Notes under the pieces: generated by a model
The model's database searches: none
Told to the model about the DNA's origin: nothing
The model's input: only the letters and a program-made list of their open reading frames with translations
Position numbers and translations under genes: made by a program
NCBI RefSeq assembly: GCF_023544665.1
Contig: NZ_JAMJFL010000029.1
Location: forward strand, 31,705 to 95,704
DNA: 64,000 nt
DNA from: Streptomyces sp. YS415
GTDB lineage: Bacteria > Actinomycetota > Actinomycetes > Streptomycetales > Streptomycetaceae
Reading direction: 5' to 3'
Shown: positions 26,402 to 34,620 of the stretch, piece after piece
How the letters are laid out: every line of letters starts with the position of its first letter
Position numbering within the stretch: position 1 is the stretch's first letter

Positions 26402-26946
26402 GTTCCGCTCCGGAGATCTGGGGTTCGGTAGATGCCGGCCGTGAGGGCGGCCGGCGGTACGGGACGGTGCAGCAGGGCGCGGGCGCCGAGCCCGCTACCC
26501 ACCCCGACGACGACCGTGACGGCGACCCACCAGGCGGGCCAGGTCACGAGGCCCAGGGCCGCGTCGACCGACCAGCGGCCCGGACCGGTGAGGCTGAGGG
26601 TGATCGGGACGGTGATGAGGACCAGGGGGTACTCGTAGCCGTCGTTCTGCACCCACACGCCGTGCGGCCACTTGACGGTGAGCGCCACGGTCATCACGCC
26701 GACGACACCGGCCGCTGCCAGTGGGGTGAGAGCGCCGGCGGCGAGGAGCAGCCCCGCTCCGATCTGGCCGCAGCCCGCCGCGAGCGCCGTCAGGGTCCCG
26801 CCGCGGAAGCCGTCCTCCCGGAACTCCTCCGCGCCGCCCTCCAGCCCCTTGCCCCCGAGACGGAAGCTGACCTTCTGCACTCCGTGGCCCGCGACGAGCA
26901 GACCCGTGAGCACCCGCAGGATCAGCAGACCGGTGTCCATCGTCAT
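26398..26946 (-). CDS. DoxX-family membrane protein
   Basis: A 182-residue membrane protein of the DoxX family, found with redox and thiol-stress systems. Start MTMDTGLLILRVLTGLLVAG, then HGVQKVSFRLGGKGLEG, the family's loop after helix 1. Three further helices follow: LTALAAGCGQIGAGLLLAAG, AGVVGVMTVALTVKWPHGVW and WWVAVTVVVGVGSGLGARAL. The stop overlaps the Dps start by 4 nt. Together with the isochorismatase-like gene 31 bp upstream it forms a three-gene unit. Confidence 0.9.
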   Translation of the reverse strand: MTMDTGLLILRVLTGLLVAGHGVQKVSFRLGGKGLEGGAEEFREDGFRGGTLTALAAGCGQIGAGLLLAAGALTPLAAAGVVGVMTVALTVKWPHGVWVQNDGYEYPLVLITVPITLSLTGPGRWSVDAALGLVTWPAWWVAVTVVVGVGSGLGARALLHRPVPPAALTAGIYRTPDLRSGT

Positions 26947-26977
26947 ACTCCTGAGATCGTTTCCTGCGAGGGAGGGG

Positions 26978-27640
26978 TCAGCCGGCCGCGTTCGGGTTGA
27001 TCATGGACTGGGCGTAGACGACGCCCATGCCGTAGGCGCCGCCGTGCTCCTTGACCACGTCGAGGGTGGCCGCGTACGTCTCGCCGCGGGCCCAGTCGCG
27101 CTGGAGTTCCAGCAGGACCTGCAGCCAGGTGACGGGCACGGCGCCGGCAGCGGTCATCCGCTGCATGGCATGCTCGTGAGCCTCCGGCGTGACGCCGGCG
27201 GAGGCGTCGGCGACGACGTAGACCTCGTATCCCTGGCTGAGCGCGGACAGGGCGGGCAGCACCAGGCAGACCTCGGTCCACAGGCCCGACAGAATGATCT
27301 TGCTGCGGCCGGTGGCCTTGACGGCCTCCACCAGGGCCGGGTCCTCCCAGGCGTTCATCGTGGTGCGGTCCACGACCTCGTGCTTGGGGAAGACCGCCCG
27401 CAGCTGCGGCAGGATCGGCCCGGAGAACGACTCGGCGGCGACCGTGGACAGCACGACGGGAACATCGAAGACGGTCGCCGCCTTGGCCAGACCGGTGGTG
27501 GCGTTGATGACCCCCGCGCGGTCCGCGCTGGCCGCGCCGAAGAACATCTGCGGCTGGTGGTCGACGAACAGCATGACCGAGTTGTCGGGGGTCAGGAGAT
27601 CGGGGCTGGGGGCGGCCTGGACAGCGGCGAAGTTGACCAT
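26978..27640 (-). CDS. Isochorismatase-like hydrolase (YcaC type)
   Basis: A 220-residue cysteine hydrolase. Start ATG 27640 is preceded by GAGAGGA; an in-frame upstream extension lacks homology. The catalytic Asp is in VMLFVDHQPQMFF, the Cys in LSGLWTEVCLVLPAL, and the block YEVYVVADASAGVTPEAHEH is typical of YcaC-like proteins, which probably hydrolyse amides rather than isochorismate. It is first of a short operon with DoxX and Dps. A substrate cannot be named. Confidence 0.88.
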   Translation of the reverse strand: MVNFAAVQAAPSPDLLTPDNSVMLFVDHQPQMFFGAASADRAGVINATTGLAKAATVFDVPVVLSTVAAESFSGPILPQLRAVFPKHEVVDRTTMNAWEDPALVEAVKATGRSKIILSGLWTEVCLVLPALSALSQGYEVYVVADASAGVTPEAHEHAMQRMTAAGAVPVTWLQVLLELQRDWARGETYAATLDVVKEHGGAYGMGVVYAQSMINPNAAG

Positions 27641-27939
27641 GACGGTCCTCTCGATAGGAAGGCTGACAGATGCGGGAAGCGGCACGCGACAGTGCTGAAC
27701 AGCCAGGCTGTGCCCGGCGGCCGGGCATCGTGCCGGCTCCCTGCGCTCGTCCATGACGTTAGGTCCGCGCACCCCTCCCGGACTTACCTCTGGGTGGCCT
27801 CGCCTGTTCCCGTACTGCACGGCACCCGATGGGCGGTACGGCTCTTTCCCAGCACACGCCGAGGGCCCCCGCTGCCGCCAAGGAGAATGGGCGGAAACGA
27901 GGGCCTGCACAGGTGCGCGGCGGCCAGGTGGCCGGGATT

Positions 27940-27956
27940 TGACGCGTGCCGCGTCA
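27940..27956. terminator. Small hairpin past the amidohydrolase gene
   Basis: TGACGCG, loop TGC, CGCGTCA (27940-27956). It starts 5 nt past the leftward stop at 27962. The rest of the 320-bp gap (to 27640) should hold the promoter of the isochorismatase operon; no clear boxes are seen. Confidence 0.45.
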
Positions 27957-27961
27957 GGGGC

Positions 27962-29866
27962 TCAGAGGACGAAGCAGGGATCGAAGACCTCGGTCGTGGC
28001 GCGTCCTTCCGGGGCGAACCGCCGGGCGACCCGCCACTGGCGGTGCTGCTCCGAGGCCGCCACGGCCTCTGCCAGCCGGTCGGCCTGACGCGCTCCGGTC
28101 ACCCCCGGGGGCATGGTCGCCTGATAGCCACCGAAGTACGCCACCGGACTCCACACGGGGCTGACCGGCGGCACCCCCTCGTCGAGACCCTCGAAATCAC
28201 CCGCTGCGTAGACGAGCCGGCCTCCGACGACGGTCAGGACCGACTCGATGTGCGGGATGTCGTCGTGGTGAACGGAAAAGTAGTCGTGCGACAGGACGGC
28301 GAAGTCGGCGAACTGCCCGGCCCTGAGCATGCCCTTGACCTCGCTCTCACCCGTCATACGCGCACCTCCCCGGGTGTACATCTCCAGCGCCGTCTCGCGC
28401 GTGATCAGCCGGTCCGGCGGATAGAGGCAGAGGTCGCCCACGGTGCGCCCGGTGACGAGCCAGTGCAGGGCCACCCACGGGTTGTACGACGAGACGCGTG
28501 TGGCATCGGTACCCGCAGCCACCGGCAGGCCCAGCTCCAGCATCTCCTTGACCGGCGGAGTGTGGGCCGCGGCCTCGGCGCCGTACCGGTCGACGAAGGC
28601 TTTGCCCTGGAAGGACATCCGGTTCTGCACGCTGATGGAGCCGCCCAGGGCGGCGATCCGCTCCAGACTGGACTGCGAGACCGTCTCGGCGTGGTCGAAG
28701 AGCCAGCGGTTACCGGAGGGGAAGAGGCCGTCCGCCGCCAGCTTCTCGAAGACCGCGAGGTCGCGGCGGATCGTTTCGTCGTACGTGGCGTGCAGGCGAA
28801 AGCCCCAGCCGTTCTCCATGAGCAGGCGGACGGCCTTCTCGAACTCGCCCTCGTAGCCGGCGGCGAGTTCGGGGCGGGGTTCGGAGAAGTTCTCGAAGTC
28901 GGCGGCGGCCCAGGTCAGGTTCTCACCGGCACCGTTCAGGCGGAGCCACTCGTCGCCCTCGTCGGGGCGCACGGCCTCGATCCAGCGGCGCAGGTCGTCA
29001 AGTTCCTGGCCGGCGGTCTGGGGGAACAGGTGGTAGGCGATCCGCAGTGACAGCTCCCCGTCCCGGGCCAGCTCGGTCACGGTCCGGTAGTTCTCGGGGA
29101 AGTTCTGGAAGCCACCGGCGGCGTCCACGGCCGAGGTGAGGCCGAACCGGTTCAGCTCCCGCAGGAAGTGGCGGGTGGACGTCTTCTTGTCGTCCTCACC
29201 GAGGGTGGGCGCCGCTGCCAGCGTGGAGTAGAGCACCAGTGCGCTGGGAGCGGCGAGCAGGACTCCCGTCGGCGTCCCGTCCCGCCCGCGCACGATCTGC
29301 CCGCCGCGGGGGTCGGGAGTGTCGCGGGTAAAACCCGCGGCACGCACGGCGGCCCTGTTCAGCAGGGCGGACTGGTACAGGTGGAGGACGAACACGGGCG
29401 TGTCCGGTGCGGCGGCGTTCAGTTCGGCCACCGTCGGCATCCGCCGCTCGGCGAACTGCTCGGCGGTCCAGCCACCGACCACCCGGATCCACTGTCCTTT
29501 CGGGGTACGACCGGCCTGTTCGCGGAGCATGGCCAGGGCCTGGCGCAGCGAGGGCACGCCGTCCCAGCGCAGTTCCAGGACGTAGTTGAGCCCGCCCCGG
29601 ATGACGTGCAGATGGGAGTCGTTCAGCCCGGGAATGATCCGGCGCCCGAGCGCGTCCACGACGCGGGTGCGCCGTCCGACGTGCCCGGCCACCACGGCGT
29701 CGTCCCCGACGGAGACGATCCTGCCGTCGCGGACCGCCATCGCCGCTGCCGCGGGACGTTCCGAGTCACCGGTGTAGATCTTGGCGTTGCGTACGACGAG
29801 GTCGGCTGCGTCGCCGTCCTCGAGGTCCGGGGCGGGCGTGATTCCGCTGACCGGCATCATCGTCAT
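27962..29866 (-). CDS. YtcJ-type amidohydrolase
   Basis: A 634-residue metal-dependent amidohydrolase. Start ATG 29866 (MTMMPVSG) was chosen because homology begins shortly after; the frame is open to 30217. An N-terminal beta-sandwich part (DLVVRNAKIYTGDSERPAA) leads to the metal-binding HxH in PGLNDSHLHVIRGG. Further metal ligands are His in FRLHATYDE and WLFDHAETVS and Asp in VAAGTDATRVSSYNPW. The C-terminal beta part ends with VLSHDYFSV...VGGRLVYAAGDF. YtcJ-like enzymes hydrolyse N-acyl or formyl amides; the substrate here is unknown. It stands alone in a 2-kb unit within the hydrolase cargo. Confidence 0.9.
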   Translation of the reverse strand: MTMMPVSGITPAPDLEDGDAADLVVRNAKIYTGDSERPAAAAMAVRDGRIVSVGDDAVVAGHVGRRTRVVDALGRRIIPGLNDSHLHVIRGGLNYVLELRWDGVPSLRQALAMLREQAGRTPKGQWIRVVGGWTAEQFAERRMPTVAELNAAAPDTPVFVLHLYQSALLNRAAVRAAGFTRDTPDPRGGQIVRGRDGTPTGVLLAAPSALVLYSTLAAAPTLGEDDKKTSTRHFLRELNRFGLTSAVDAAGGFQNFPENYRTVTELARDGELSLRIAYHLFPQTAGQELDDLRRWIEAVRPDEGDEWLRLNGAGENLTWAAADFENFSEPRPELAAGYEGEFEKAVRLLMENGWGFRLHATYDETIRRDLAVFEKLAADGLFPSGNRWLFDHAETVSQSSLERIAALGGSISVQNRMSFQGKAFVDRYGAEAAAHTPPVKEMLELGLPVAAGTDATRVSSYNPWVALHWLVTGRTVGDLCLYPPDRLITRETALEMYTRGGARMTGESEVKGMLRAGQFADFAVLSHDYFSVHHDDIPHIESVLTVVGGRLVYAAGDFEGLDEGVPPVSPVWSPVAYFGGYQATMPPGVTGARQADRLAEAVAASEQHRQWRVARRFAPEGRATTEVFDPCFVL

Positions 29867-30011
29867 GGCTCGGGACTCTCGCTTTCGGTGGGAAGGGAAA
29901 TGGCGGGACGGGAGGCGGGCTCGGGGGCCGCCGGGAAAGAGGGCACGGGCGCGGTGGCCTGGAAGCCGCCGGGCCTTGATCACTTCGGAACGCGTCATCG
30001 GCACGCGCGTT

Positions 30012-30422
30012 CTATGCGTGCCGCAGGACCGAGGCCAGGAAGCGGTTGAGATCGGTTTCGACCTGTTGGTCGACTCGCGGGAACCAGAGCTCGGTGCGGG
30101 CGAGGAAGGAACGCAGGGCCGCTGTCCGCAAGCGCACGACACACTGGCCGCGCACGGTGTGAAGCTGTATGTGCGTCTCGTAGGTTCCTTCGGGCCACAC
30201 GCGCACGTCACCCTCACCGGAGGGGGCGTCGACCCCTTCGGTCAGCAGGCTCCTCGCGAAGGCCCACGTGGTGGTGGACTGCTCAGAACCGTCCGTCGGC
30301 GCGAAGTCGAGTCGCACCGCGAGCGGATCCTCCGGCAGGTGCCGGATTCGTACGACCAGGCAGCCCCCGGCGTGCTCCGGCGTCGACACGTGAGCGGTGA
30401 CGACATGCTCGATGGGCTGCAC
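30012..30422 (-). CDS. SsgA-like protein (SALP, sporulation/cell-division regulator)
   Basis: A 136-residue protein of the SsgA family, restricted to morphologically complex actinomycetes, where members position the division and cell-wall machinery. Family blocks visible: VRIRHLPEDPLAVRLDF, TTTWAFARSLLTEGVD, GDVRVWP and VRLRTAALRSFLARTELWFP. Length is normal. Finding a developmental gene among metabolic cargo of a mobile element is unusual, although Streptomyces genomes carry many scattered SALPs. Confidence 0.92.
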   Translation of the reverse strand: MQPIEHVVTAHVSTPEHAGGCLVVRIRHLPEDPLAVRLDFAPTDGSEQSTTTWAFARSLLTEGVDAPSGEGDVRVWPEGTYETHIQLHTVRGQCVVRLRTAALRSFLARTELWFPRVDQQVETDLNRFLASVLRHA

Positions 30423-30474
30423 GACTACTCCTCAGGTCCTTTGCGGCGCCACCCGGACGGGCCCGCCGACGGGT

Positions 30475-31224
30475 TCAAAGGGTGCGGCGCACACCGGCCG
30501 CGCGCTCGAGGTTGCGCAACTGGACGGACAGGTCACCCTCGACGGCGTGGTGCGCGGGGCCGCTGCGGCCGATGGGCAGGACCTGCTCGCCGCGCATGTC
30601 CTCCAGCATCAGCGCGAATGCCGCGTAGAGCGCGACGGACGCCAGCACCAGGCCGAGCACGCCGGAGACGGTACCCACCCAGGCGATGCCGGACAGGTTG
30701 AAGACGGCCGCCACGGCGAACCGGGGGACGGCCACGCACAGGACGAGCCACAGGGCCCGCTTGGCCTTGGCCACGCTCGCCATGAGGCCGGCGAACACGG
30801 TGAAGGCGAGGTTCAGGACGCCCAGCACTCCCGCACCACCGGGCGGGTCGAAAGCCAGGACGAGCGAGGTGGCGAGCCAGGTCCCGGAGAAACAGGCCAT
30901 GAGGGTGGCCGCGAGCACGTCCCGAGCCCCGAAGGCCAGTACAGCAACCAGGAGTTGCAGGATGAACGCGGGAAGAATGGTGAAGGCGACGGCCCTGTGC
31001 GCGTCCTCGTCGAAGACGCCGAGCTGAAAGCAGCCGACGATAACGGAGGCGATCGCCACGGCGTAGAAACCCAGGGGCATCGGTGAGGCGATCGGACGCA
31101 GATGGATGCGGGTCATGCGCCGAAGGTCGGGTTCGTAATGCCGGCCGGCCGGAGCAGCCGGTCCTCCCGGGGGCTGTTCCCCGCCGGCCGGAGGGCCGTC
31201 GGTCGTGTTGTCGGAGGTGGTCAT
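30475..31224 (-). CDS. GPR1/FUN34/YaaH (acetate transporter-like) membrane protein
   Basis: A 249-residue protein with a polar N-terminus of about 45 residues, then six membrane helices starting SPMPLGFYAVAIASVIVGCF and including VAFTILPAFILQLLVAVLAF and WVGTVSGVLGLVLASVALYA, ending with a cytoplasmic tail. The helix spacing and first helix match the SatP/YaaH family, which carry acetate or succinate across the membrane. The conserved N-P-A-P-L-G signature is altered to SPMPLG, so specificity may differ. It could import or export acids released by the nearby esterases; that is inference. Confidence 0.78.
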   Translation of the reverse strand: MTTSDNTTDGPPAGGEQPPGGPAAPAGRHYEPDLRRMTRIHLRPIASPMPLGFYAVAIASVIVGCFQLGVFDEDAHRAVAFTILPAFILQLLVAVLAFGARDVLAATLMACFSGTWLATSLVLAFDPPGGAGVLGVLNLAFTVFAGLMASVAKAKRALWLVLCVAVPRFAVAAVFNLSGIAWVGTVSGVLGLVLASVALYAAFALMLEDMRGEQVLPIGRSGPAHHAVEGDLSVQLRNLERAAGVRRTL

Positions 31225-31339
31225 CGCACTACCTGACTGCTGAGAGGGACGGGGAGTGCGGGGCACGGAAGGCGCACGTACCCCGGGCCCGCGCCACGAC
31301 GACCCGGTGCGGGCCCGAGCGTGGGCGAGCAGCGCCGGG

Positions 31340-32308
31340 TCAGCTCTTCGCGAGGGCGAGGCGCAGGGTCTCGACGGCGAGAGTGATGGCGGCCTGGGCG
31401 GCGTGGGTGTCGCGAAGTGCGTTCAGCATGACGAAGTCGTGGATGATGCCCTGGTAGCGCACGGCGGTGACCGGGACGCCGGCGGCGCGCAGCTTGTTCG
31501 CGTACGCCTCGCCCTCGTCGCGCAGGACGTCCGCCTCGGCGGTGATGATCAGCGCGGGCGGCAGGCCGGTCAGCTGCCCCTGGCTCGCGCGCAGCGGCGA
31601 CGCGGTGATCTCGGCGCGCTGCTTCTCGTCGGTGGTGTACTGGTCCCAGAACCACTGCATGCCGTCGCGGCGCAGGAAGTAGCCCTCGGCGAACTGGTGG
31701 TAGGAGCCGGTGTCGAACGCGGCGTCGGTCACCGGGTAGAAGAGAACCTGCTGGAGCAGAGGAAGGCCGCCTCGCTCCTTGGCCATCAGGGTGAGCGCCG
31801 CGCTCATGTTGCCGCCGACCGAGTCGCCGGCGACCGCGATGCGCGTGGCGTCCAGGTCCTTGGTCGCGCCGTCGGTCATAATCCAGCGGGAGACGGCCCA
31901 GTTCTGCTCGATGGCCACCGGGTAGCGGTGCTCCGGCGAGAGGTCGTACTCCGGGAAGACCACGGCGGCGTGAGCCCCCACAGCCAGTTCACGGACCAGC
32001 CGGTCGTGGGTGTGGGCGTTGCCGAACACCCAGCCGGCGCCGTGGATGTAGAGGATGACCGGCAGATCGCCCTCGGCACCCGCGGGACGGACGATCCGCG
32101 CGCGGACGGTGCCCGTCGCCGGCACGGCGACGGTGATCCACTCCTCGTCGACCTCGGGCTTGTGCACCGGGCCGGACTGGACCTCATCGACGGCCTTACG
32201 TCCGTCGGCCGGCGGGATCTGGAAGAGGAACGGCGGCTGGGCGGTGGCCTCGGCGAAGGCCGCGGCTGCCGGTTCCAGGACGGGGGTGACAGGCGTGTGC
32301 TCGGTCAT
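31340..32308 (-). CDS. HSL-type (GDSAG) esterase, first of two
   Basis: A 322-residue alpha/beta hydrolase of the hormone-sensitive lipase group. The oxyanion motif is HGAGW (LYIHGAGWVFGN), the nucleophile elbow VAGDSVGGN, the acid Asp lies in AEADVLRDEG, and His in YQGIIHDFVMLNAL. No signal peptide, so cytoplasmic. Likely hydrolyses short-chain or aromatic esters. A diverged paralogue is next upstream (32476), 167 bp away; both share ITASPLRA / ITASPARA and EGEAYA blocks. Intact active site; substrate unknown. Confidence 0.9.
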   Translation of the reverse strand: MTEHTPVTPVLEPAAAAFAEATAQPPFLFQIPPADGRKAVDEVQSGPVHKPEVDEEWITVAVPATGTVRARIVRPAGAEGDLPVILYIHGAGWVFGNAHTHDRLVRELAVGAHAAVVFPEYDLSPEHRYPVAIEQNWAVSRWIMTDGATKDLDATRIAVAGDSVGGNMSAALTLMAKERGGLPLLQQVLFYPVTDAAFDTGSYHQFAEGYFLRRDGMQWFWDQYTTDEKQRAEITASPLRASQGQLTGLPPALIITAEADVLRDEGEAYANKLRAAGVPVTAVRYQGIIHDFVMLNALRDTHAAQAAITLAVETLRLALAKS

Positions 32309-32475
32309 GACTGAGCCTCTTGTTCAGGAGACGGAAGTACGTGGTGCGCCACCGTGATGCGGCACAACGGACGTTAGGGCCGTCTCCCTCGCTGCTGTCG
32401 CCGGGCTGTGCACGGGGCCTTGTCTCAGGGCGCACGGCATGCGACGGCCGCCCGTCCCGATCGCTCCCGCCTCGG

Positions 32476-33447
32476 TCACAGGCCGCGGTGCAGCGCGACG
32501 TGGAGGGTGTCCAGCGCCTGGATGCGGGCCGCCCTCGCCGTGTCGCTGTGTCTCAAGGCGTCGAAGAGGATGAATCCGTGGATGGTGCCGTGATAGCGGG
32601 CGGAGACGACGGAGACGTCGGCCTCCCTGAGCCGGGCCGCGTACGCCTCGCCCTCGTCACGGGCGACATCGGCCTCCGCAGTCAGGATGAGGGCGGGAGG
32701 CAGCCCGCGGAGTTCCTCCCTCGTGGCTCGCGCCGGTGATGCGGTGATCTCCTCCCGTCGCGCGGCGTCGGGAACGTACCTCTGCCAGAAGTCCCGCATG
32801 GCGGCGTCGCCCACGACGTACCCCTGCGCGAAGCGCCGGTACGACGCCGTGCTCATCGAGGCGTCGAGGACAGGGCAGACCAGCACGTGGTGCAAGATTT
32901 CCACGCCGCCGCGCTCCTTGGCGAGCAGGGTGAGCGCGGCGGCGAGGTTGGCTCCCGTGGACGCGCCGAAGAGAGCCATGCGGCACCCGTCGAGCCGCCA
33001 GTCCGCCCCCTGTTCGACGATCCAGCGAGCAACGGTGTAACTCTGTTCGACGGCCACGGGGTAGGGCGAGGCCGCCGAGCGGTCGTACTCGGGCACCACG
33101 ACGGCCGCGTCCGCGCCCAGCACCAGGTCTTCCAGCAACCGTTGGTGCGCGGAGGCCGTGGTGCTCACCCCGCCGAGACCGTGCAGGTAGAGGATCACCG
33201 GCAGGGAGCCCTCGCTCCCGGCCGGACGCAGGATCCGCACGCGAATGCGCTCCCCGTCGCAGCCGGGGAGCGCAAGCCAGTCCTCCTCGACGTCGGGATC
33301 GGAGTCCGCCTCGCCGAGCAGCGCCGCCATCACCCCCGGGGCCTCCGGCCCGCGCGCGTCGCCCGGAGGACGAGGCGGGTCAAAAGCATCGGCGAAGGTC
33401 TGAACCGGCCGTTCAAGTACCGGCTGCGGTTCGGCGGAATGGTCCAC
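32476..33447 (-). CDS. HSL-type esterase with altered motifs, second of two
   Basis: A 323-residue paralogue of the preceding esterase. Two signature motifs differ from the family norm: the oxyanion motif is HGLGG (LYLHGLGGVSTT) instead of HGGG, and the nucleophile elbow is FGASTGAN instead of GDSAGG. The Ser (GxSxG), the Asp in AEADVARDEG and the His in YHGTIHGFILFD are kept, so it may still be catalytic with changed substrate preference. Start ATG 33447. The 294-bp gap upstream is shared with the divergent AraC gene at 33742, its likely regulator. Confidence 0.88.
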   Translation of the reverse strand: MDHSAEPQPVLERPVQTFADAFDPPRPPGDARGPEAPGVMAALLGEADSDPDVEEDWLALPGCDGERIRVRILRPAGSEGSLPVILYLHGLGGVSTTASAHQRLLEDLVLGADAAVVVPEYDRSAASPYPVAVEQSYTVARWIVEQGADWRLDGCRMALFGASTGANLAAALTLLAKERGGVEILHHVLVCPVLDASMSTASYRRFAQGYVVGDAAMRDFWQRYVPDAARREEITASPARATREELRGLPPALILTAEADVARDEGEAYAARLREADVSVVSARYHGTIHGFILFDALRHSDTARAARIQALDTLHVALHRGL

Positions 33448-33741
33448 AAGAAACTCCTGCGCGAGGGCGCGCCCCCAGGTAGACGAGCAACCGGGCCCAC
33501 ACTACGGCTCCGCTCCGCCCGGACGGAGAGTACGTGTGAACTCACCATGCCCCCCAGTGCACACCTCTTGTCGCAGCCGGACGCGATCCGGACTCCGCAC
33601 TCGCGGCGGCGCATTCCCTCTGCTCTCCACGCGCTTTCGTGACCGTCAGTCGGATGACTTATATCGCGACGCCCGAAGTCCGCAGGATGGACGCAAGAAC
33701 CGCCTGTCCGTCTCGCTCGCGTCCAGCCCGGGGAGCTCGCC

Positions 33742-34617
33742 ATGCAGCCCGTCCCATCACCTCCGGTCCTCCACCCGGCGCAGCGGCCGCCTTCCCCCGC
33801 AGGCTTGATGCGGGTTCCGGTGCAGGTGCTCGACGGCTCGCAGCTCGTAAGGACGTGGGAACCGTCGATGATGCCTGCGGAGCGACACCGGATCGCGATC
33901 TGTGCTCTGATGCCGACTCGTTCGCCCCTCCGCCAGGGGTTCGACGAGGAGCCTGCTCCCGGCCGGCTGTTCCTGGCCGACTCCGCCCGGCCCGTCACGC
34001 CGACCGCAGAGGGGTGCGCGGTGGCGGTGCTGGCCATGCCTCGACGGCACCTCCTGTGCTCGGACGAAAGTCTCGCGAGGGCCTGCGACCGAACGTACGA
34101 CGTCACCAGGGGTACGGCCTCCTTGCTGTATCCGCTTCTGCTCACCCTGGCCGAGGCACCGGCGAACTTCGCGGAGTGCACGGCGACACGGCTGAGGAAC
34201 CAGCTGGTGGACCTGGTCGCCGCCCTCGTCACCGAGGCGGTCGAACCGATGCCACCGGAGAACGATCAAAGTCTCGTCCACGGGATACGCAGGTGGGTGA
34301 ACGACCGGCTCACCGACCCCGACCTCCGCCCAGGTACGATCGCGGCAGCCAACTACGTGTCCGTCCGCCGGCTGCACAAACTTTTCACCGGAGAGCGCGG
34401 CACGATCAGCTCCTGGATCCAGGAGCGCCGGCTGGAGGAGTGCCGACGGGAGCTCGGGCGCGGTGACGGCGGACCGGTGAAGGTGAGCGCCGTCGCCCAG
34501 CGGTGGGGCTTTGCCAACGCCGCGCACTTCAGCAGGGCCTTCCGTGCCCGGTACGGCATCTCCCCAAAGGACTGGCGAGCCTTGCGCGCGACGAAGGACG
34601 GCACCGCCGACGTCTGA
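33742..34617 (+). CDS. AraC-family regulator
   Basis: A 291-residue regulator. The sensor part (about 1-170) is shorter than in the other AraC genes of the element. The C-terminal HTH region includes DLRPGTIAAANYVSVRRLHK, ISSWIQERRLEECRRELGRG and WGFANAAHFSRAFRARYGIS. It is divergent from the altered HSL esterase (gap 294 bp) and converges with a LAL gene, with only 3 bp between the two stops. This repeats the AraC/LAL arrangement at 19.8-23.6 kb. Confidence 0.88.
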   Translation: MQPVPSPPVLHPAQRPPSPAGLMRVPVQVLDGSQLVRTWEPSMMPAERHRIAICALMPTRSPLRQGFDEEPAPGRLFLADSARPVTPTAEGCAVAVLAMPRRHLLCSDESLARACDRTYDVTRGTASLLYPLLLTLAEAPANFAECTATRLRNQLVDLVAALVTEAVEPMPPENDQSLVHGIRRWVNDRLTDPDLRPGTIAAANYVSVRRLHKLFTGERGTISSWIQERRLEECRRELGRGDGGPVKVSAVAQRWGFANAAHFSRAFRARYGISPKDWRALRATKDGTADV

Positions 34618-34620
34618 GCC

